A stretch of DNA of 64,000 bases from Gonocerus acuteangulatus (GCA_946811695.1 OX328123.1:30730322-30794321), one strand, 5' to 3'; counted from the first letter of the stretch, positions 43,300 to 56,367 are shown. The notes: generated from the sequence alone by a model not told the origin. Numbers and translations: made by a program.

Positions 43300-45200
43300 A
43301 AGAAAGAAAAGAACATAAAAGAGACAGGTTTTAAGCGGGCTATCAGAACAAAAAACCGGGTTGGAACTACATGATTGAAGGAAGCCACGAAGGGGTAACG
43401 ATCCCCGGTGACTGAATGGCTCGGCCACTAGAATGCACTATACTACTACACCATATGGTAGGGGCGCTGATAATAAAAACCGACTGCCAACTTAAGCCCC
43501 CCTCCAGCTTTTAACGTAACCTACTAGATCTGGACACAAAATATACAAGCTCCTTCAACATTTTAAATAATAAAAACACATTACTATGTCTGCTGGTAGA
43601 AAAAAATAGTATTTTATTTTACTAGGAATAAACACACTTAATGTGGTTGAAAGCTGCTAGATAATTTTGAAGTTTTCATCAAAATTATAATATAAAAATA
43701 AGAGAAAAATTAAAACTTCGCAATTCGCGCGGGAGATTCAACAACTCGTATAAAGTGGCTGCACTCCTAAATTAATTATAGTTAATTTATTATCATTTCT
43801 CTCTCCGGGTTAGTTCTGCAAAACATAATGTTTTCATTGCATTAAAAATTTATTTTGTCAAAAATAAAATAATTAAATAAACAAATAAGCCGGAAACATT
43901 TTTTTTTAATAAAAAATAAAGCAGAGGAACTATAACCGAACACATATCTTTCAATGCCAGTTTATTTTCGTACTTTGATAAACAAAGGATGGATATTAAT
44001 GTGGCTAAATAGAAATTGGAATGACTGATAACCCATGGTTTTGTACACAAAAGATTACTACGAGACCATTTGGGTGGATCAGAGGGTACTTAATTTACCT
44101 CAAAGATTAAGAGGATTAATATTGCTACTTTTTTTTAAATGGAAATCTTTTCTAGCCTTTTCAGTTATGTTACACTGCAATATAATTACATTAAGAGCAG
44201 TGCTGCATTGCTCTAAGTTTCAATCCAGCAGGTCACGATATACAATCTTAGTGTAGTACAAAATCTTCATTCAAATTCATATTGTGCCAGACTATATCCT
44301 GGACGACATACTTTCTAATTATCCATGGAGAAGTATAAATGAACATTTTTAGGTGAGGTCATCACCAAGTCAACTTACCTTAGGGTGGCAGTCTGGTATG
44401 CTAACTTCTTTGTTAAAGCAAGAATAAAAATGCATCATTAAGAGTAAATTAGATAAGGATTGATTAACCATTCCTCTAAGTCATCAAAATATCAGGACCT
44501 TAGAAGAGAAAGGGCGAATCTGAAAAATCAACTTTTTTTATTATTTTATTTTCTGAGTCAGAAAGATGTAGGCAACATAACGCTTCACCTTGTTTCTCTG
44601 GTTCGCCATTAGTTCTCTCACAGTGCCAAGCTGAAGTGAATAGCACTATCATCTATAAAAAATTCTATGTACGATTTCAAAGGCGAAGCAACGGGTCCGA
44701 AACTCCCCTCCTAGCATTTTGTTACCCATAATCACTAGTATAAATTCTATTTAAGACATTAAATTTCAAATAGATACTTTTTCAGTCAGATTTAAGAATC
44801 AGCATTCCATAGAGTAAACATTCGCCTTTGCTATCCTGAAACACTTTCAGAACTTTGACTTTCATTTCCCATCAGCCGGGATTTGTGATTGGCCTTTTCT
44901 CTTCCAAGGTCTTGATATGATGGCTTTCAGAAGAAAACAGAATAACATTTAATTTAATGTTTTCTTTCCATTTTTTTCTGTAAAAAACAGCAGCCTCTTT
45001 TTTAGCCTTGATTACAGAATTTAAAAAAGAGTCTGCTGTTTTACAAGGCAAAATAAGCTATAAATTATAAGGGGGCTTTATGATATGTTAAAAATTTCTT
45101 ATAGTGTGAAGATGGCCAAAACTTCATGTATTTGTGAAATGAATAAATAAATCAGTTTGGTTTGAGGCGAAGATCAAAAATAATAAGGTGTTATTATTAG
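43300..45200. other. Upstream region of the ATG exon, nothing firm
   Basis: The segment 43300-43440 is GC-richer. A donor-like CCTAAG|GTAAGT on the minus strand near 44378 could mark a small 5' UTR exon, but the matching acceptor is weak. Confidence 0.4.
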
Positions 45201-45204
45201 AAAG

Positions 45205-45485
45205 GGGGGCAAGGTTAGCTCAGTGGTAGAGCACCCGACTAATGAACTGGGGGACCCAGGTTCTTTCTTCTAGTGTCACCATTTGAGGGTTGGATTTGGG
45301 GTCCCAGATCATCCCTAAGCTCATCCAGCCATTAATTAATGGTTACCTGTAAAGGGAAAAATCAGGCGGCGGAGCATAGCATTGACCACACCGTCTCCCT
45401 AGTGTGCCGTATGGTCATGAATCAGATACCTCTACAGTATCTGCCCCTCAGGGCCGTCCTGGCCTGTTAAGGGACTGATTTTATA
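45205..45485 (+). mobile_element. tRNA-derived SINE, copy 1
   Basis: The head GGCAAGGTTAGCTCAGTGGTA with GAGCACCCGACTAATGAAC keeps a near-perfect A box. The B box (CAGGTTCTTTCTTC) is broken, so it is not a working tRNA gene. The body (GGTTACCTGTAAAGGGAAAA, GCGGAGCATAGCATTGACCA, GGCCGTCCTGGCCTGTTAAG) recurs in part at 59090-59250. A (TA)n tail follows. Confidence 0.75.
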
Positions 45486-45487
45486 TA

Positions 45488-45546
<59 letters not shown>
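45482..45546. repeat. (TA)n tail/array after SINE
   Basis: About 65 bp of TA directly after the SINE body. Confidence 0.95.
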
Positions 45547-45549
<3 letters not shown>

Positions 45550-45864
45550 AGAAAGAGAGACTTACCTGTCAACTTAACCTATTTTCCATAAGTAAATATA
45601 AGATGTATATAGTTATTCAAGCGAGATAAAATCTTTTTCTACAGAACTGAAGCCTTATGCCAAAATAAATGTTTATTTTACTGTATGAAGAACAATGATA
45701 AATGTCTCATCTCACTTGCAGCCACTGCCTAATATATACTATAAATTTTAAATAAAGAAGTAACAAGAACTTCATTTATCAACTTTTCAATTTACCTTAG
45801 TGATTAAGTGATACATCTCCCTCTGAATAATTTATTTTAATTTAGTTTTAAAAGTGAAGAAAGG

Positions 45865-45867
<3 letters not shown>

Positions 45868-45927
<60 letters not shown>
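45868..45927. repeat. (TA)n array attached to ultra-short retroposon copy 4
   Basis: About 60 bp of TA immediately 3' (minus strand) of the retroposon core. Confidence 0.95.
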
Positions 45928-45929
<2 letters not shown>

Positions 45930-45966
45930 TACCCGGTGCATCTACTGCTACGGTCATTAGCACCGT
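45928..45966 (-). mobile_element. Ultra-short retroposon, copy 4, with (TA)n tail
   Basis: On the minus strand CGGTGCTAATGACCGTAGCA with GTAGATGCACCG is followed by GGTAAAAA and then the TA array at 45868-45927. A target duplication cannot be read inside the TA run. The 5' end coincides with copy 1. Confidence 0.75.
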
Positions 45967-46450
45967 ATTAAAAATTAAACACATTTAATATACATTTAAA
46001 CACTTTATCTTCTCATAATATACTTCATTTAGTGCTTAAAATGTTTTGCACTTATAGATGCCTCTTCAGGAGCAATTGAACATAATATTAGCGTTAACTA
46101 ACTTTATAATATAAACTTCCTCTGATTTAACATAAAACATTTGAAGGGTTATTTATTTACTAAAATAAAACTCAATAATTTTATCTTGATAGAATTTCCT
46201 TTTAAATGCAATGATTTCTTAACTATCAAAGTGGCTTTAAAACTTGGTTTATCAAACACTCAGCTCTTGAATCATTTAATATACTATTCAATTAACAACT
46301 AGTCATTTTAAATTGCTAATTGTAAACCTCTTTCAATTAGAGGAGGAATACTTTTATTTACCCCCCTCCCCTAGGAGCTGAGGTGCCATGCTTATCAAGT
46401 AAGTTGCTTCTATTATACACTGGACACTGGAGGGAACATTTCGTACTACA

Positions 46451-46505
46451 ACACCAATAAATGGTGCTAATGGCCTAGATTTAAAAGTGCTATAAAATAA
46501 AAAAA
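46451..46505 (+). mobile_element. Ultra-short retroposon, copy 5 (diverged)
   Basis: GGTGCTAATGGCCTAGATTT with AAAAGTGCTATAAAATAAAAAAA resembles copy 1 (GGCGCTAATGGCCAAGATTT). It starts at the same core position, but its 3' half and stem have decayed. No duplication is clear. Confidence 0.55.
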
Positions 46506-46729
46506 TCAACAATACCAAAGGAAATATATTTGAGGTTTTGTACATTGAGGTTATAAAATAAAAACGCAACTTGTTTTTGGAGTAATGCTGAGTGTCATTG
46601 AAGGAGGTGGCCAGACTCTAAGCATAAGACCAACAGGAAGAACTTTCTTTGATTATGCTGAAAAATCGTTTTGAATTTATCTTTGAATAAAATATCTTGA
46701 TAAAGATAAGTTTTAAATTTTATCCACGA

Positions 46730-47400
46730 AGACATCAGACAAAGTAATGCAGTAGACGAACAGGCTAAACTAGCAACTCGACGACCAGCACCAGACCTAC
46801 ATTACATGACAAACCAGGATCTTCAAGCCCATCTAAGAAATATATGTCATAGATGGCAAGAATCCTGGTACAACACGACTGACAACAAGTTACGAGAAAT
46901 CAAGCACACTGTACACGAATGGTCATCCAGTAAAAGACCAAATAGACGGGAAGAAGTGGTTTTATGCCATCTAAGGATTGTCCAAACACGACTGACACAC
47001 TCCTACATTAAGACCAGACAAGACAGACCGACGTGTACATACTGCAATACTCACCTAACAATAAAGCACATACTGACAGATTGTAGACCCAGGACAAATT
47101 TTAAACTACCCTACAATTTGACCGACTTACTTTCTGATAATAGCCAATACATTGTTGAAATTATTAATTACCTAATGCATACACATTTATACAATAACAT
47201 TTGAAAAAGTAAAAAAAACAACAGCCATTTGGTGAATTGGATTAATGTAACAAAACAGACAGAACATTTAACAATACACAAAATAATCGACAGACAGATA
47301 CTTTTGTATCAATATTGAATTTTATTCCTAAGAATCTAAGAAGAAAGCCGTAGTTTTATCGCCAAATGGTGAAAAACTAAAATAAAATAAATAAATAAAT
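46730..47400 (+). pseudogene. LINE 3' end: RNase H-distal C-terminus (Jockey/I group)
   Basis: An open frame (best from 46806, 132 codons, extending upstream to about 46735 as SNAVDEQAKLATRR) encodes the region after RNase H. It ends with VVLCHLRIVQTRLTHSY, then CTYCNTHLTIKHILTDC, the CxxC...H....C knuckle. The 5' part, including RT, is missing. The 3' UTR to about 47400 contains CGCCAAATGGTGAAAAAC and ends in an ATAAATAAATAAAT tail. Little frame damage suggests a fairly recent 5'-truncated insertion. Confidence 0.75.
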
Positions 47401-48191
47401 TAAACATTTCATTTTATTTAAAACTCTTTAACAACTAATGGAGGATGTAATGAAATAAGAAAGACATGATATATTTTTTTAAATTATACTTATATTTCAT
47501 TTAAACATCATAAACCAATAATAAAAAAATGAATACAAATCTTAATAAAAAAAAATATGGCATGGAGCCAAACAGACAAAGCGTAATAAATAAGATACAT
47601 AATGACTAGAAAAATAAATCGTTAAAGAGCCAAAGCCCAAATCGAAGAAAATAACATCTAGAGCTTTAATAAAAAAGGAAAAGAGAGGGCCACTGGAAAG
47701 GGAGAATATTATGTACAATGAATAATGAGCTAGAATCCAGTGTTTGTACTATTACTGAAAGACAGAAGAAGTGTTTAAGGGCTTATTTCAGATTAATATT
47801 CTCAGGAAAATTTTCACTACATAGAGATCAACTATTATTATCAAAGGAAAATGTTATATAACATGAACAAAAACAACAAAAATGCTCCCCTTTAGTATAT
47901 ACATTTGGCTATTAGTATTTACTTTCTATCATTATTTACAACATAAAGTCAAAAAATAAGCTAACTGTTAATACATTGTACATAGAGAAAATTGCTAACT
48001 CCAACATTTAAAATACCATCAAATAACTCAAGCTTTAAACTTTACATTCTGATAGAATCTGGGTTATTACATCTCAAATCAATCCTGTGCTATGGATGCA
48101 TTGCCAAGACAATAACTCCCTTTTTTTTTCATGGCTTCGGACTCCCAATTCGTTGGCATGATGAATATGTTAATATATATTCCACATAGAG

Positions 48192-48223
<32 letters not shown>

Positions 48224-48770
48224 CAACTTTGGGAATGGAGGGAATTAAAAAGGACAAGTCAAACTGACTGTAACTGATTTGCACAATATTATTTCCTACA
48301 CAAACAGCTGAAAAATAGTTTCCTGAGTATGAAAAACTGTTGTCTAGTTGAGTTAATAAAAATGATGAGAAGAAAAACTTTTAATCATTTATTAAAGACT
48401 CTCATAGTTATTTGTGCCAGGCTATGTAATGATTTCCATCCTTTACAAACATCCATGGTGATGGGATCCTTTCAGCAAGCCTTTTTGATGAGAAAAATAA
48501 ATACTTCTAATGAGTGATATGCTCTATCACTGCGAGACCCAATCTGAGTGAGCAATTTGGGAAAATCATTTGGTAGTCAATGTTTTTTCTTTCTCTGCAG
48601 TCTATAGGAAGGTGTTAAATTGTTAATGGAATGTGTCAAGTGTGAATGTCCAATACATAGCCTTCGACGATCGTAAGCACGACTTCTTCTTGCCTTACTT
48701 TACGAGTACTGGAGCTCCAGGCTTCTATCGACTCGTAGCTTGTTGTCTTGTTGGTATGTCCAGTCAGTTT
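47400..48770. other. AT-rich tract, no gene seen
   Basis: Only short stop-bounded frames and one poly(A) run. A GC-richer stretch at 48640-48760 gave no recognisable protein. Confidence 0.5.
48197..48222. repeat. Poly(A) tract
   Basis: About 26 A without a recognisable retroposon body. Confidence 0.85.
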
Positions 48771-48771
48771 T

Positions 48772-49800
48772 GAATGAATGAATGAATGAAAAAAAAATAC
48801 TTTATTCTGGGACTTCTTCCCTTAAGAATAAAAATAAATACAAAATAAACAATAAACAAATTTAAATTAAAATATGAATATAAATAAAGAAAAAACAAAA
48901 GTATAAAAAAAAAAAAATATATACAAATATTACAAGTGAAGCCTTAAATAATAAAATGAAATATGAGTAAACATGTACATTAATTATAATTGGATTGGGG
49001 CAATGATGGTACAATGCTCAGAGGGGGATGGGAATAAATTTAAATAGTTTAAAATAAACAAATAAATATTTAAAAAAATAAATAAATATTAAAGAAATGG
49101 GGGATATAAAAAGATATGAATAAGAATAAATACATAAACACGAGAAGAAAACAACAATATAATCCACAAAGGTAATCTGGTCTTCCTGGTGGTCAAATCT
49201 TAAGAAGCGTCTTCCTGGGAGGATAGGAGAAAAGCAAAGAGGCGGGATTTAAAGACAGGTAAGGAAGGAGAGTGTCGAATGGAAAGAGGGATAGAGTTCC
49301 AGAAGGAGGAGGCTCGGGAGATGAAGGAACTGTCAAAGAAGGCTGTTTTATGAGTGGAAGGATAGAGATCGGAGGGACGGGAGCGGGTACCACAGGAATG
49401 GACAGAGGATTTAAACTGAAGGAGGTTGTAGATATAGGAAGGAGATTTGGAAGAAATGGTTTGGTAAAGGAAGGAACCTAGGAAGTATTGTCGTCGAATT
49501 GATGGAAATAGCCACTTCAACTCGGAATACCTGTGTGAAATATGGGCATCCCTGGGGGTATTGAGGATAAATCTGAGAAAACTGTTCATTAATCGCTTAA
49601 GACGATCCTCAAGCTCCCTCGTGAGCCCTCCATACACCAGGCAACCGTAGTCGAAGTGGGGGAACACAAGAGAAGATACAAGAAGCTGACGTGTAGGAGT
49701 AGGGAGGAGGTGACAGGAACGGTTCAGTTTAAGGGTGGCTATGGAGCGACGAGTGATTAGGGATAAGTGATTTTTCCAGGATAGGTTTGTCCCTTGGTCA
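48772..49800 (-). mobile_element. CR1/Jockey-like LINE 3' end with (ATTC)n tail
   Basis: On the minus strand the frame from 49667 to 49200 (155 codons) reads MFPHFDYGCLVYGGLTREL, LKRLMNSFLRFILN, LFPSIRRQYFLGSFLYQ, and ends SRASSFWNSIPLSIRHSPSL with VFKSRLFAFL. This is the usual C-terminus of non-LTR reverse transcriptases. Roughly 400 bp of 3' UTR follow, ending in (TTCA)n at 48773-48790. Flanking sequence right of about 49680 continues the element in a broken frame. RT catalytic motifs are absent. Confidence 0.75.
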
Positions 49801-50759
49801 TTATATGTTGTTTTAAAACATTATGTACGTCTTGTCGAAACATTTTATTAGATAGCTTACTTTTATTGGTAGAAAAGTGCTCCTAAATTTCCCATGAATA
49901 TTTAGAAAGAGTGGCAACCATTGCCTGGTTGGTAGATGCACCATCAATATAAATGCCTGTTGAATGAATAAAAAAAAATAAATAAATAAGAGAAAACTTT
50001 TATATTATTTTCTTATTCAAAAGCTCAGCTAGAAAACAATTTTTTTACAGTTCAGTTAAAGCAGTGTTATTTTCTACTTGAAAATGAAGCGAAAAGAAGA
50101 AAATTAAATTAGAGAGGTTTATGGTTTCCATCCAAGCCCAAAGCTCAAGATATGATTCAAGATATAACCATTTTCTATGCTGCTTCCAACTTTCAGCGAA
50201 AAATATTCTTTAAGTTGTTACATGGAATTAGCAGGTTTACCCAATAACATTGTAATGAAGAAAAATAAGTAATATGATATTATTTTCAAAAACGTCAAAT
50301 GTTTTAATTGTAAATTCATGGTTATAACAATCATTTAGCTATAAACAGATTAGAAAACTAAATATTTCGATATTTATTTACACATAGATAATATTTAAAA
50401 TTAACATAATCAGAACTTTACATTACAGAATTCATTGAATAGCAACAAATTCACTGCTTTTTCAAGTAGCTTCCTTTTGTAATTTCATCAAAAAATGGTA
50501 TTAATATTTTTAAAGTTTATTTATTTATTAAAATAAAACTCGAACATTTTATCTTGATAGAATGTCCTTTTAAACGCAATTATTTCTTAAATAACATAAC
50601 CTGGAGGGTAATTTCAAAAATCGTGCCAAGAAAATTCAATATCAATTGAGCATATATAAAAACCAAAAATTATCATTTTCTTTCTCATATATTTCCTCAA
50701 ATGTCCTAAACACGTTTAGTCAATTTAGAGAAATTTTTTATATTCACCAAGGTTTAGAG
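49800..50759. other. AT-rich tract, no gene seen
   Basis: No element could be delimited. TTTATTTATTAAAATAAAACTC at about 50519 (also near 46150) hints at an old dispersed repeat. Confidence 0.45.
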
Positions 50760-50880
50760 ATTTAAATCAATCTCTTTCTACGTCCCAGCATTCATCAACA
50801 CAGGGACGGTTTTTTAAGACACAAATTTTCCCTAGCATTACATCCGGCTCTTTAGGTACATGAAGCTTGTTCATTCTGAA
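50760..50880. repeat. Foldback family F1, partial copy 4
   Basis: TCTTTCTACGTCCCAGCATT, ACGGTTTTTTAAGACACAAA and GCATTACATCCGGCTC match F1 in order. Only one arm is kept. Confidence 0.55.
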
Positions 50881-51583
50881 AGGTAGGAGAAAAAAAAAAA
50901 AACTACAATAACATAAAGTTTCAAAATCATGTTTTTTTTTAATGAGATCTTAAGTTCAAAAAGTTACTCAGCACTGTCAGAAAAAAACAAAACAAGTTAA
51001 AAAAAATTGTACAATCTAAATCTGTGTTTTTTATACACTTTATTTATTTATACGATATTGATAATTTGGATAACAGAGACTATTGAAAAAACAAAAGAAT
51101 TGAAACAGTAAAATATGCAATTTCAGGGCTTCGATTTTGCTTCCTTTTTTCCTACCTTCAAAAGTTCTGGATATTTTAGCTATACACGTTGTAGAATGTT
51201 TATCATGTTTTTGGACTATTTAAAATCTCTTAAATTTAAAGGCTTCGCCCTTTGGTTTAACACCATCAGGACCAAGTCTTCCTTTTTTATAGTTTTTCGG
51301 CAAACATATAAAATAAAAGTCTGTCACGCAGGAGCTGCATAACTAAGCACTTTCCTCAGAATTGGGTAGTGTTGAGTGCATTCCTGAATAATTTGCTTAA
51401 AATATCCTATATAGATAAATAAAATAAAAACATAAATAACACCTTTTTCAATTCAATTCAAACATAGTACAAAGTAAATCCCCCCCTTCCGATAGACCGA
51501 TTTAGTTCTTTTTTACAACACTTCTTCCTTATTAGATACCCGTATACCGCGTTTCGTTACAATACAGCGGAAATGAACGTTTT

Positions 51584-51623
51584 AACATGGTGATGCGGAG
51601 CTCGAGTTCCGCATCACCATGTT
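51584..51623. repeat. 16-bp perfect hairpin
   Basis: AACATGGTGATGCGGA and TCCGCATCACCATGTT flank an 8-nt loop (GCTCGAGT). Confidence 0.9.
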
Positions 51624-51896
51624 GAGTTCTTTCATCTATGAATGCCCGCTGAAGGAATTCTCTGCTCTACCACACCATGTCTGTTTAGGAAAGGTGAAAA
51701 CCTATAGACAGCTCTGCACTAATGCTCTATATGCAGATGTGCAATAAAAAAAGAAAAGAGAAACAGAATAAAGAAATAACAACTGTTATTAGTAACCCAG
51801 AGTTTTTTGTTTGTTTGTTTACTTGTGCTTAAAAACTGCAAGGTCACCATTGCCCGAGTAACTCAGAGTAAATCAATGAAAACTAACAAAAAAAGA

Positions 51897-52030
51897 TTTT
51901 TTATATTAGTTCCCCTGAGACAGGACCAAGGCAGATGTGCCAATTTTAATAATAAGATATATATATATGTCTTATTGTTAAAATTGGCACATCTGCCTTG
52001 GTCCTGTCTCAGGGGAACTAATATAAAAAA
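51897..52030. repeat. 67-bp-arm hairpin abutting a TA array
   Basis: TTAGTTCCCCTGAGACAGGA and CCAAGGCAGATGTGCCAATT pair with the mirrored sequence at 51970-52024. Only about two mismatches occur over some 67 bp, and the loop is an AT run. Confidence 0.92.
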
Positions 52031-52039
52031 TATTTATAC

Positions 52040-52179
<140 letters not shown>

Positions 52180-52347
52180 GCTATTTTCTAGTTGCCCGTT
52201 AATTCAACTAGAAAATATCGAATTTTTTAATATGCTACGAATCTTGCCAATATTAATTCTGAAATTTTAATAAACCACTGCACAAAACAAAACAGGACAG
52301 TACACCCCGTCAGTAACTTCATTTCCATTTTAGAAAACTTTACTCAC

Positions 52348-52640
52348 CAGACTGGGATGCATTCACAATTAACGCTACTGACCACCAGTGCCCCGAGTGG
52401 ACGACCGAAGAAGTCAACAGAGACAGTCGACTCCCTATAGGCCCCCAGACCTCCAATCTATAACGCTTGCATAATCTCCATCCAAAACGGATAAGGATGG
52501 CCTCATTCCCTTATCAACCTTCAATGATGAATGAGAGCCAGAAGGTGCCGTAGATGAATCCGTGAAATATCGCACAGAAAAGACGAGGAAGATCGCTGGA
52601 GAAAGATGCCTTATCACTAACACTTCCTAGCAAAGCAATC
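52348..52640 (-). other. Candidate noncoding first exon with splice donor
   Basis: On the minus strand a GC-richer block ends in a consensus donor (CTG|GTGAGTAAAG; GT = complement of 52347-52346). No long open frame crosses it; the longest methionine frame is 62 codons and stops before the donor. It could be the 5' UTR exon that splices to the acceptor at 43293-43294. It lies inside the span of a repeat copy (about 51300-52800), so it may instead be repeat sequence. The right edge is a guess. Confidence 0.25.
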
Positions 52641-52800
52641 TAGAACAATATATATTTACACCAACATTTTAATGGTCATTTTCTTTACCTAGTCTTGTAG
52701 GTAGAGTAGATGAAGATTTGAAGAGATTTTTCAAAAATCCTTCATGAGTGCGCATCAATAGCGAAATTCGTTTGGAAAGTGCTCAAATTTGGACTAGTCA

Positions 52801-53985
52801 GATAAACTAAACAGTAATGTATTATTATTAAGAGTCAAAATTTCAGAATTATAAAAAGTGGAGTTTTACCACTATTAAAATAAAGCTTTTGTATAAATCC
52901 ACAAATTATGTTTTATGTATTCTCTTCTTCTATCATGTATAAAATATTGATTTGACCTTCATTACGATGCCAATACATATAAGTAATCAAGCCGATGACT
53001 ATTTTTTAATTTCTTCTACATTGAACGTAAACACATGCATATATATAAAAATATATAGTTGGAGGGAGAAATGGAGTCACAACATAACTTGAAGAAACAC
53101 ATTTTCTTTACATTTCCCAGTTAAGAAGTTTTACAAATATGATATTTATCCTTAGTCCTGTTCAGATTAGGCAGATTTTTGGGATTCTACTGTTCGTGTG
53201 TGTGTTTCATACATTTCTTTAATATAAAGTCCTAAAGAGGATATGACTTATACACGCTGTCAGATAAAGAGCAGGAATAATGTAGAAGAAATTAATAAAT
53301 ATTATGGATATATGCCATCATGTACTGTTTGTACCTTTCTGCCTGTTTTCTAAATAGGATATATAAAAAACAGATTTACAATTTTGCACAAGATAATCGG
53401 AAAAACGTACAAAAAAAAGAGAAGTAAATATAACACAGCCTAGGCTTAAAGTAAAATAATAATTATTTCACAGCATAATAAAATAGTATGATTTTAGTTT
53501 ATGAAGAAAACTAGTCTAAAATTAAATTATTGATTTTTAATGATAAATAAGTTTAACTTAATCAGTATAACAGAAATAATTAATTAATGACTTAACAAAC
53601 ATAATAATGCCATTAAAATGACTAATAATGTGAACATAACACACTGCCCACGAAGATTAGACAAAAAACAAATTTAACTGCTATAAAGATAACTGAATAA
53701 GTAACAAACACATTGTTAATATTAAATCCCTTCAAAATTAAAATAATTACCAATTATTATTAATAAATTAAATAAATAAAACATTCATACCAAATGGCAC
53801 TTTAAAAAAAAAGTATATTTAGTAGAAAACGGTTGAAATTAAATGTTTTAGAATAATTCTTAATGTTTAAATCAAAAGTAAAATGTGTGATTTCTTTGAT
53901 CTATAATGAAATGAGACATTTTCTAATCTTTAATTAAACAACAAATTGATAGTTTCATATTAATGTTTTGAAGTTAGAAATTGCA
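52801..53985. other. AT-rich tract, no gene seen
   Basis: Stop-dense on both strands; no repeat boundaries seen. Confidence 0.55.
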
Positions 53986-54258
53986 TGGTGTCTACTACTT
54001 TCGTGAAAGCCAATTTCGTGACTTTTTCGTGACATTTTCATGACTTGAAATGCAAATTTCGTGCCCATTAAAAAGAAAATAATTTCACTTAAAAAGAGAA
54101 AGCCTTAAGTTTTAGCTTAAAATTATTTGTAACTTAAACGGATTACCTCGATATCTATAAACTCACAATTTTACATACATTTAAAGCAATTAAGAAAACT
54201 TTATAAAATGTAAATCTCGTTTTTAGATTCGGGACTTTGCTCTTGGATTGTGGGCAGA

Positions 54259-54305
54259 GTTAGAGTTGTCACAATTGGCTTGTCGCGAATTGTGACAACT
54301 CTAAC
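54259..54305. repeat. 18-bp perfect hairpin
   Basis: GTTAGAGTTGTCACAATT and AATTGTGACAACTCTAAC flank an 11-nt loop. It may be the fused termini of a small TIR element. Confidence 0.85.
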
Positions 54306-55264
54306 CCCTGTATAGAATAAATAGCCTTCAATGTCTTAAATAAAGTACCGAATAAGACCATTTTTGAATATATTATTTCGTCAATGGATAAAATATGTTC
54401 GTTCCTATTTTGCTCCGATTTGCATATTCGTTAGCTTGACATGACAGGGACGATATGTTAAAGAGGATAGTTAAATTAATTTTAAAAGTGAAGACACGAT
54501 GTCTCTAGAATGACTACTCAAAAATATTAAACAATGGTAGCAGAATTCAAAATTTCTTAATAAATTACTAACTAAATATTTATTGACAATGTAGGGTAAA
54601 CCAGACAGTTATTGACACCCCGTACAGTTATTAACACCTTAAACTTCAACTTAAAGAAATAAGCGAACTAGTCCTAATTTTATTTTAAGAAATACAGGAA
54701 ACTAATGTTTGAAGGCTCCTCTATGTCATCTATGATATACCTGATTGAAATCAACAGGGAAGGTTTTAAAATTAATACCTCCAAGACTTGAGTTGGGAGC
54801 CAGTTTATGGCTACAAGGTTATGATTTCCAGAAGGATTTTCATTCAATTTTTTTGTTCCTACTCTCTTCCTACATTTATTGTAATAAAGTTAAGTACTTT
54901 ATATTGTTTGTTAATGTGTAATTGAAGTGTCTTGAGTGGTTTTAAATTAAAATAATCAATTTAAATATTATTATAAAGGGGTGACAATAACTGGTCATTT
55001 TTTTTTTTCAAAGTATTTTATTATTGACATCCCATGTCAATAAATAAATTATGATTTTTTTTTTAAATATTGATGGTTTTGTTTTAATTTTAATAATTCA
55101 ATCTTTCTGATTAATCGGCAATGTTTTTTTAACATTAATTCGAGTGAAACTAGTTATTGACATGGGGTGTCAATTACTAGTTTTTGGGTTCAATGACTAG
55201 TTATTGACACTGTCAGTTCCTAATAATAAAGTTTCTATTGTGTCTTTAACAGGTGAGAGTAATT

Positions 55265-55670
55265 CTATGAAACTCAGTTGTAGCCAGAAGGATTTAGAGA
55301 ATGCCTTGAAGGCCGTAAACGATGGCTCCTCCATTAAATCGGCGTCCAAACGATTTAATCAAATCTGCACTTCAGATTAAGCGACAAATTTGTAAAATCA
55401 TTGTTTGGATCACGGTAAATTCTTTCGGATAAAGGCAAACTAACTCTAGTTGATTGGATAGAAAAATGTGCGAAAAAGGGATTCTTGAGGAAGAAAAATT
55501 ACATTTTGCAATCCCTAAAAGAATTTATTGAATTTAAAAATATGAGCCCTCCCTTTAAAGGTAATTTTCCTGGTGTTGGCTGGTACAAGGCTTTCTTACA
55601 AAGGCACCTCTCTATACAGAGAGGATTTCCGAAGCCGTTACTGGGGCCAACGCACGTGTTTCTGTAGCTA
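55265..55670 (+). pseudogene. pogo-group transposase, HTH and CENP-B-like DNA-binding remnant
   Basis: The first frame reads MKLSCSQKDLENALKAVNDG with SSIKSASKRFN, a psq-type HTH. After a break at about 55375, LVDWIEKCAKKGFLRKKNYI and then GNFPGVGWYKAFLQRHLSIQ match the second, CENP-B-like HTH (LxxWI...G.P....; PGxxWYxxFLxRHP). Together they bind the element's ends. The DDE domain that should follow is too decayed to read. Confidence 0.75.
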
Positions 55671-56049
55671 ATATTTGAAGTGGTTAGAGATCGTCATTTC
55701 AAAACCAAATTAAGATACCATAGGACTTCAAGAAGATACTGAGTCATACTACACCTGAAACTATGCCTGCCACATATTTATTATTAACAACAACTCGTCC
55801 TGGATATCCAAAGGGAATCAGTTTGGTCCATCTGGCAACGAAAGGCTGCCCTTGGTTTAAGTGCCATACTGGCCAGAATCTCCGAAAAGAAACATTCAAA
55901 TTATTCATTTGTCACATCAAATGTCATTCGTCACAAGTATACGATGAAAACTAATGCTGGAAGCTAATATAGAAGAAAAAAGAAAAAAAGGAAGCAAAAA
56001 GGTTGGCGTGGGAAAACAACAGTAAAATTCCTATAAGGGAAATTAAACA

Positions 56050-56233
56050 AACCAAAAAAACTAACCTTATGTTTCAAATGTGGCAGTATTGTAGAGGTAA
56101 TTTATTTTGAGTGTTCATTATGTTTAAAAGGATATGAACATATCCCTGAAAGTGACGAGTCTGATGAAGTGGTTTGTCATGCTTGTTCCATCCTGGAGTT
56201 TGATGATGATATAAATGAAGATGATGAAATGTA
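56050..56233 (+). pseudogene. pogo-group transposase C-terminal Cys-rich tail
   Basis: After about 56055 the frame reads KKLTLCFKCGSIVEVIYFEC, SLCLKGYEHI, ESDESDEVVCHACSILEFDD and stops at TAA. The CxxC...C..C...CxxC spacing resembles the zinc-finger tail of insect Tigger-like transposases. It is in the right place, just before the right-end repeats. Confidence 0.5.
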
Positions 56234-56276
56234 AATTAATGATTTTATTTCATGTTACATAATACCTACCAGCATT

Positions 56277-56281
56277 TTATA

Positions 56282-56364
<83 letters not shown>
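56277..56364. repeat. (TA)n array
   Basis: About 88 bp of TA within the pogo-like element, directly after its coding remnant. Confidence 0.95.

Positions 56365-56367
<3 letters not shown>

Noticed and set aside
44378..44400. Minus-strand micro-exon with perfect GTAAGT donor
   Set aside because: The acceptor side lacks a pyrimidine tract and there is no coding or homology support; kept only as a remote 5' UTR possibility.
45205..45275. Possible tRNA gene
   Set aside because: The A box is good, but the B box is broken and no anticodon arm/T arm pairing closes. The downstream body recurs elsewhere, so it is a SINE head.
49272..49481. Plus-strand open frame, Gly-rich
   Set aside because: It is the antisense shadow of the LINE C-terminal frame on the minus strand.
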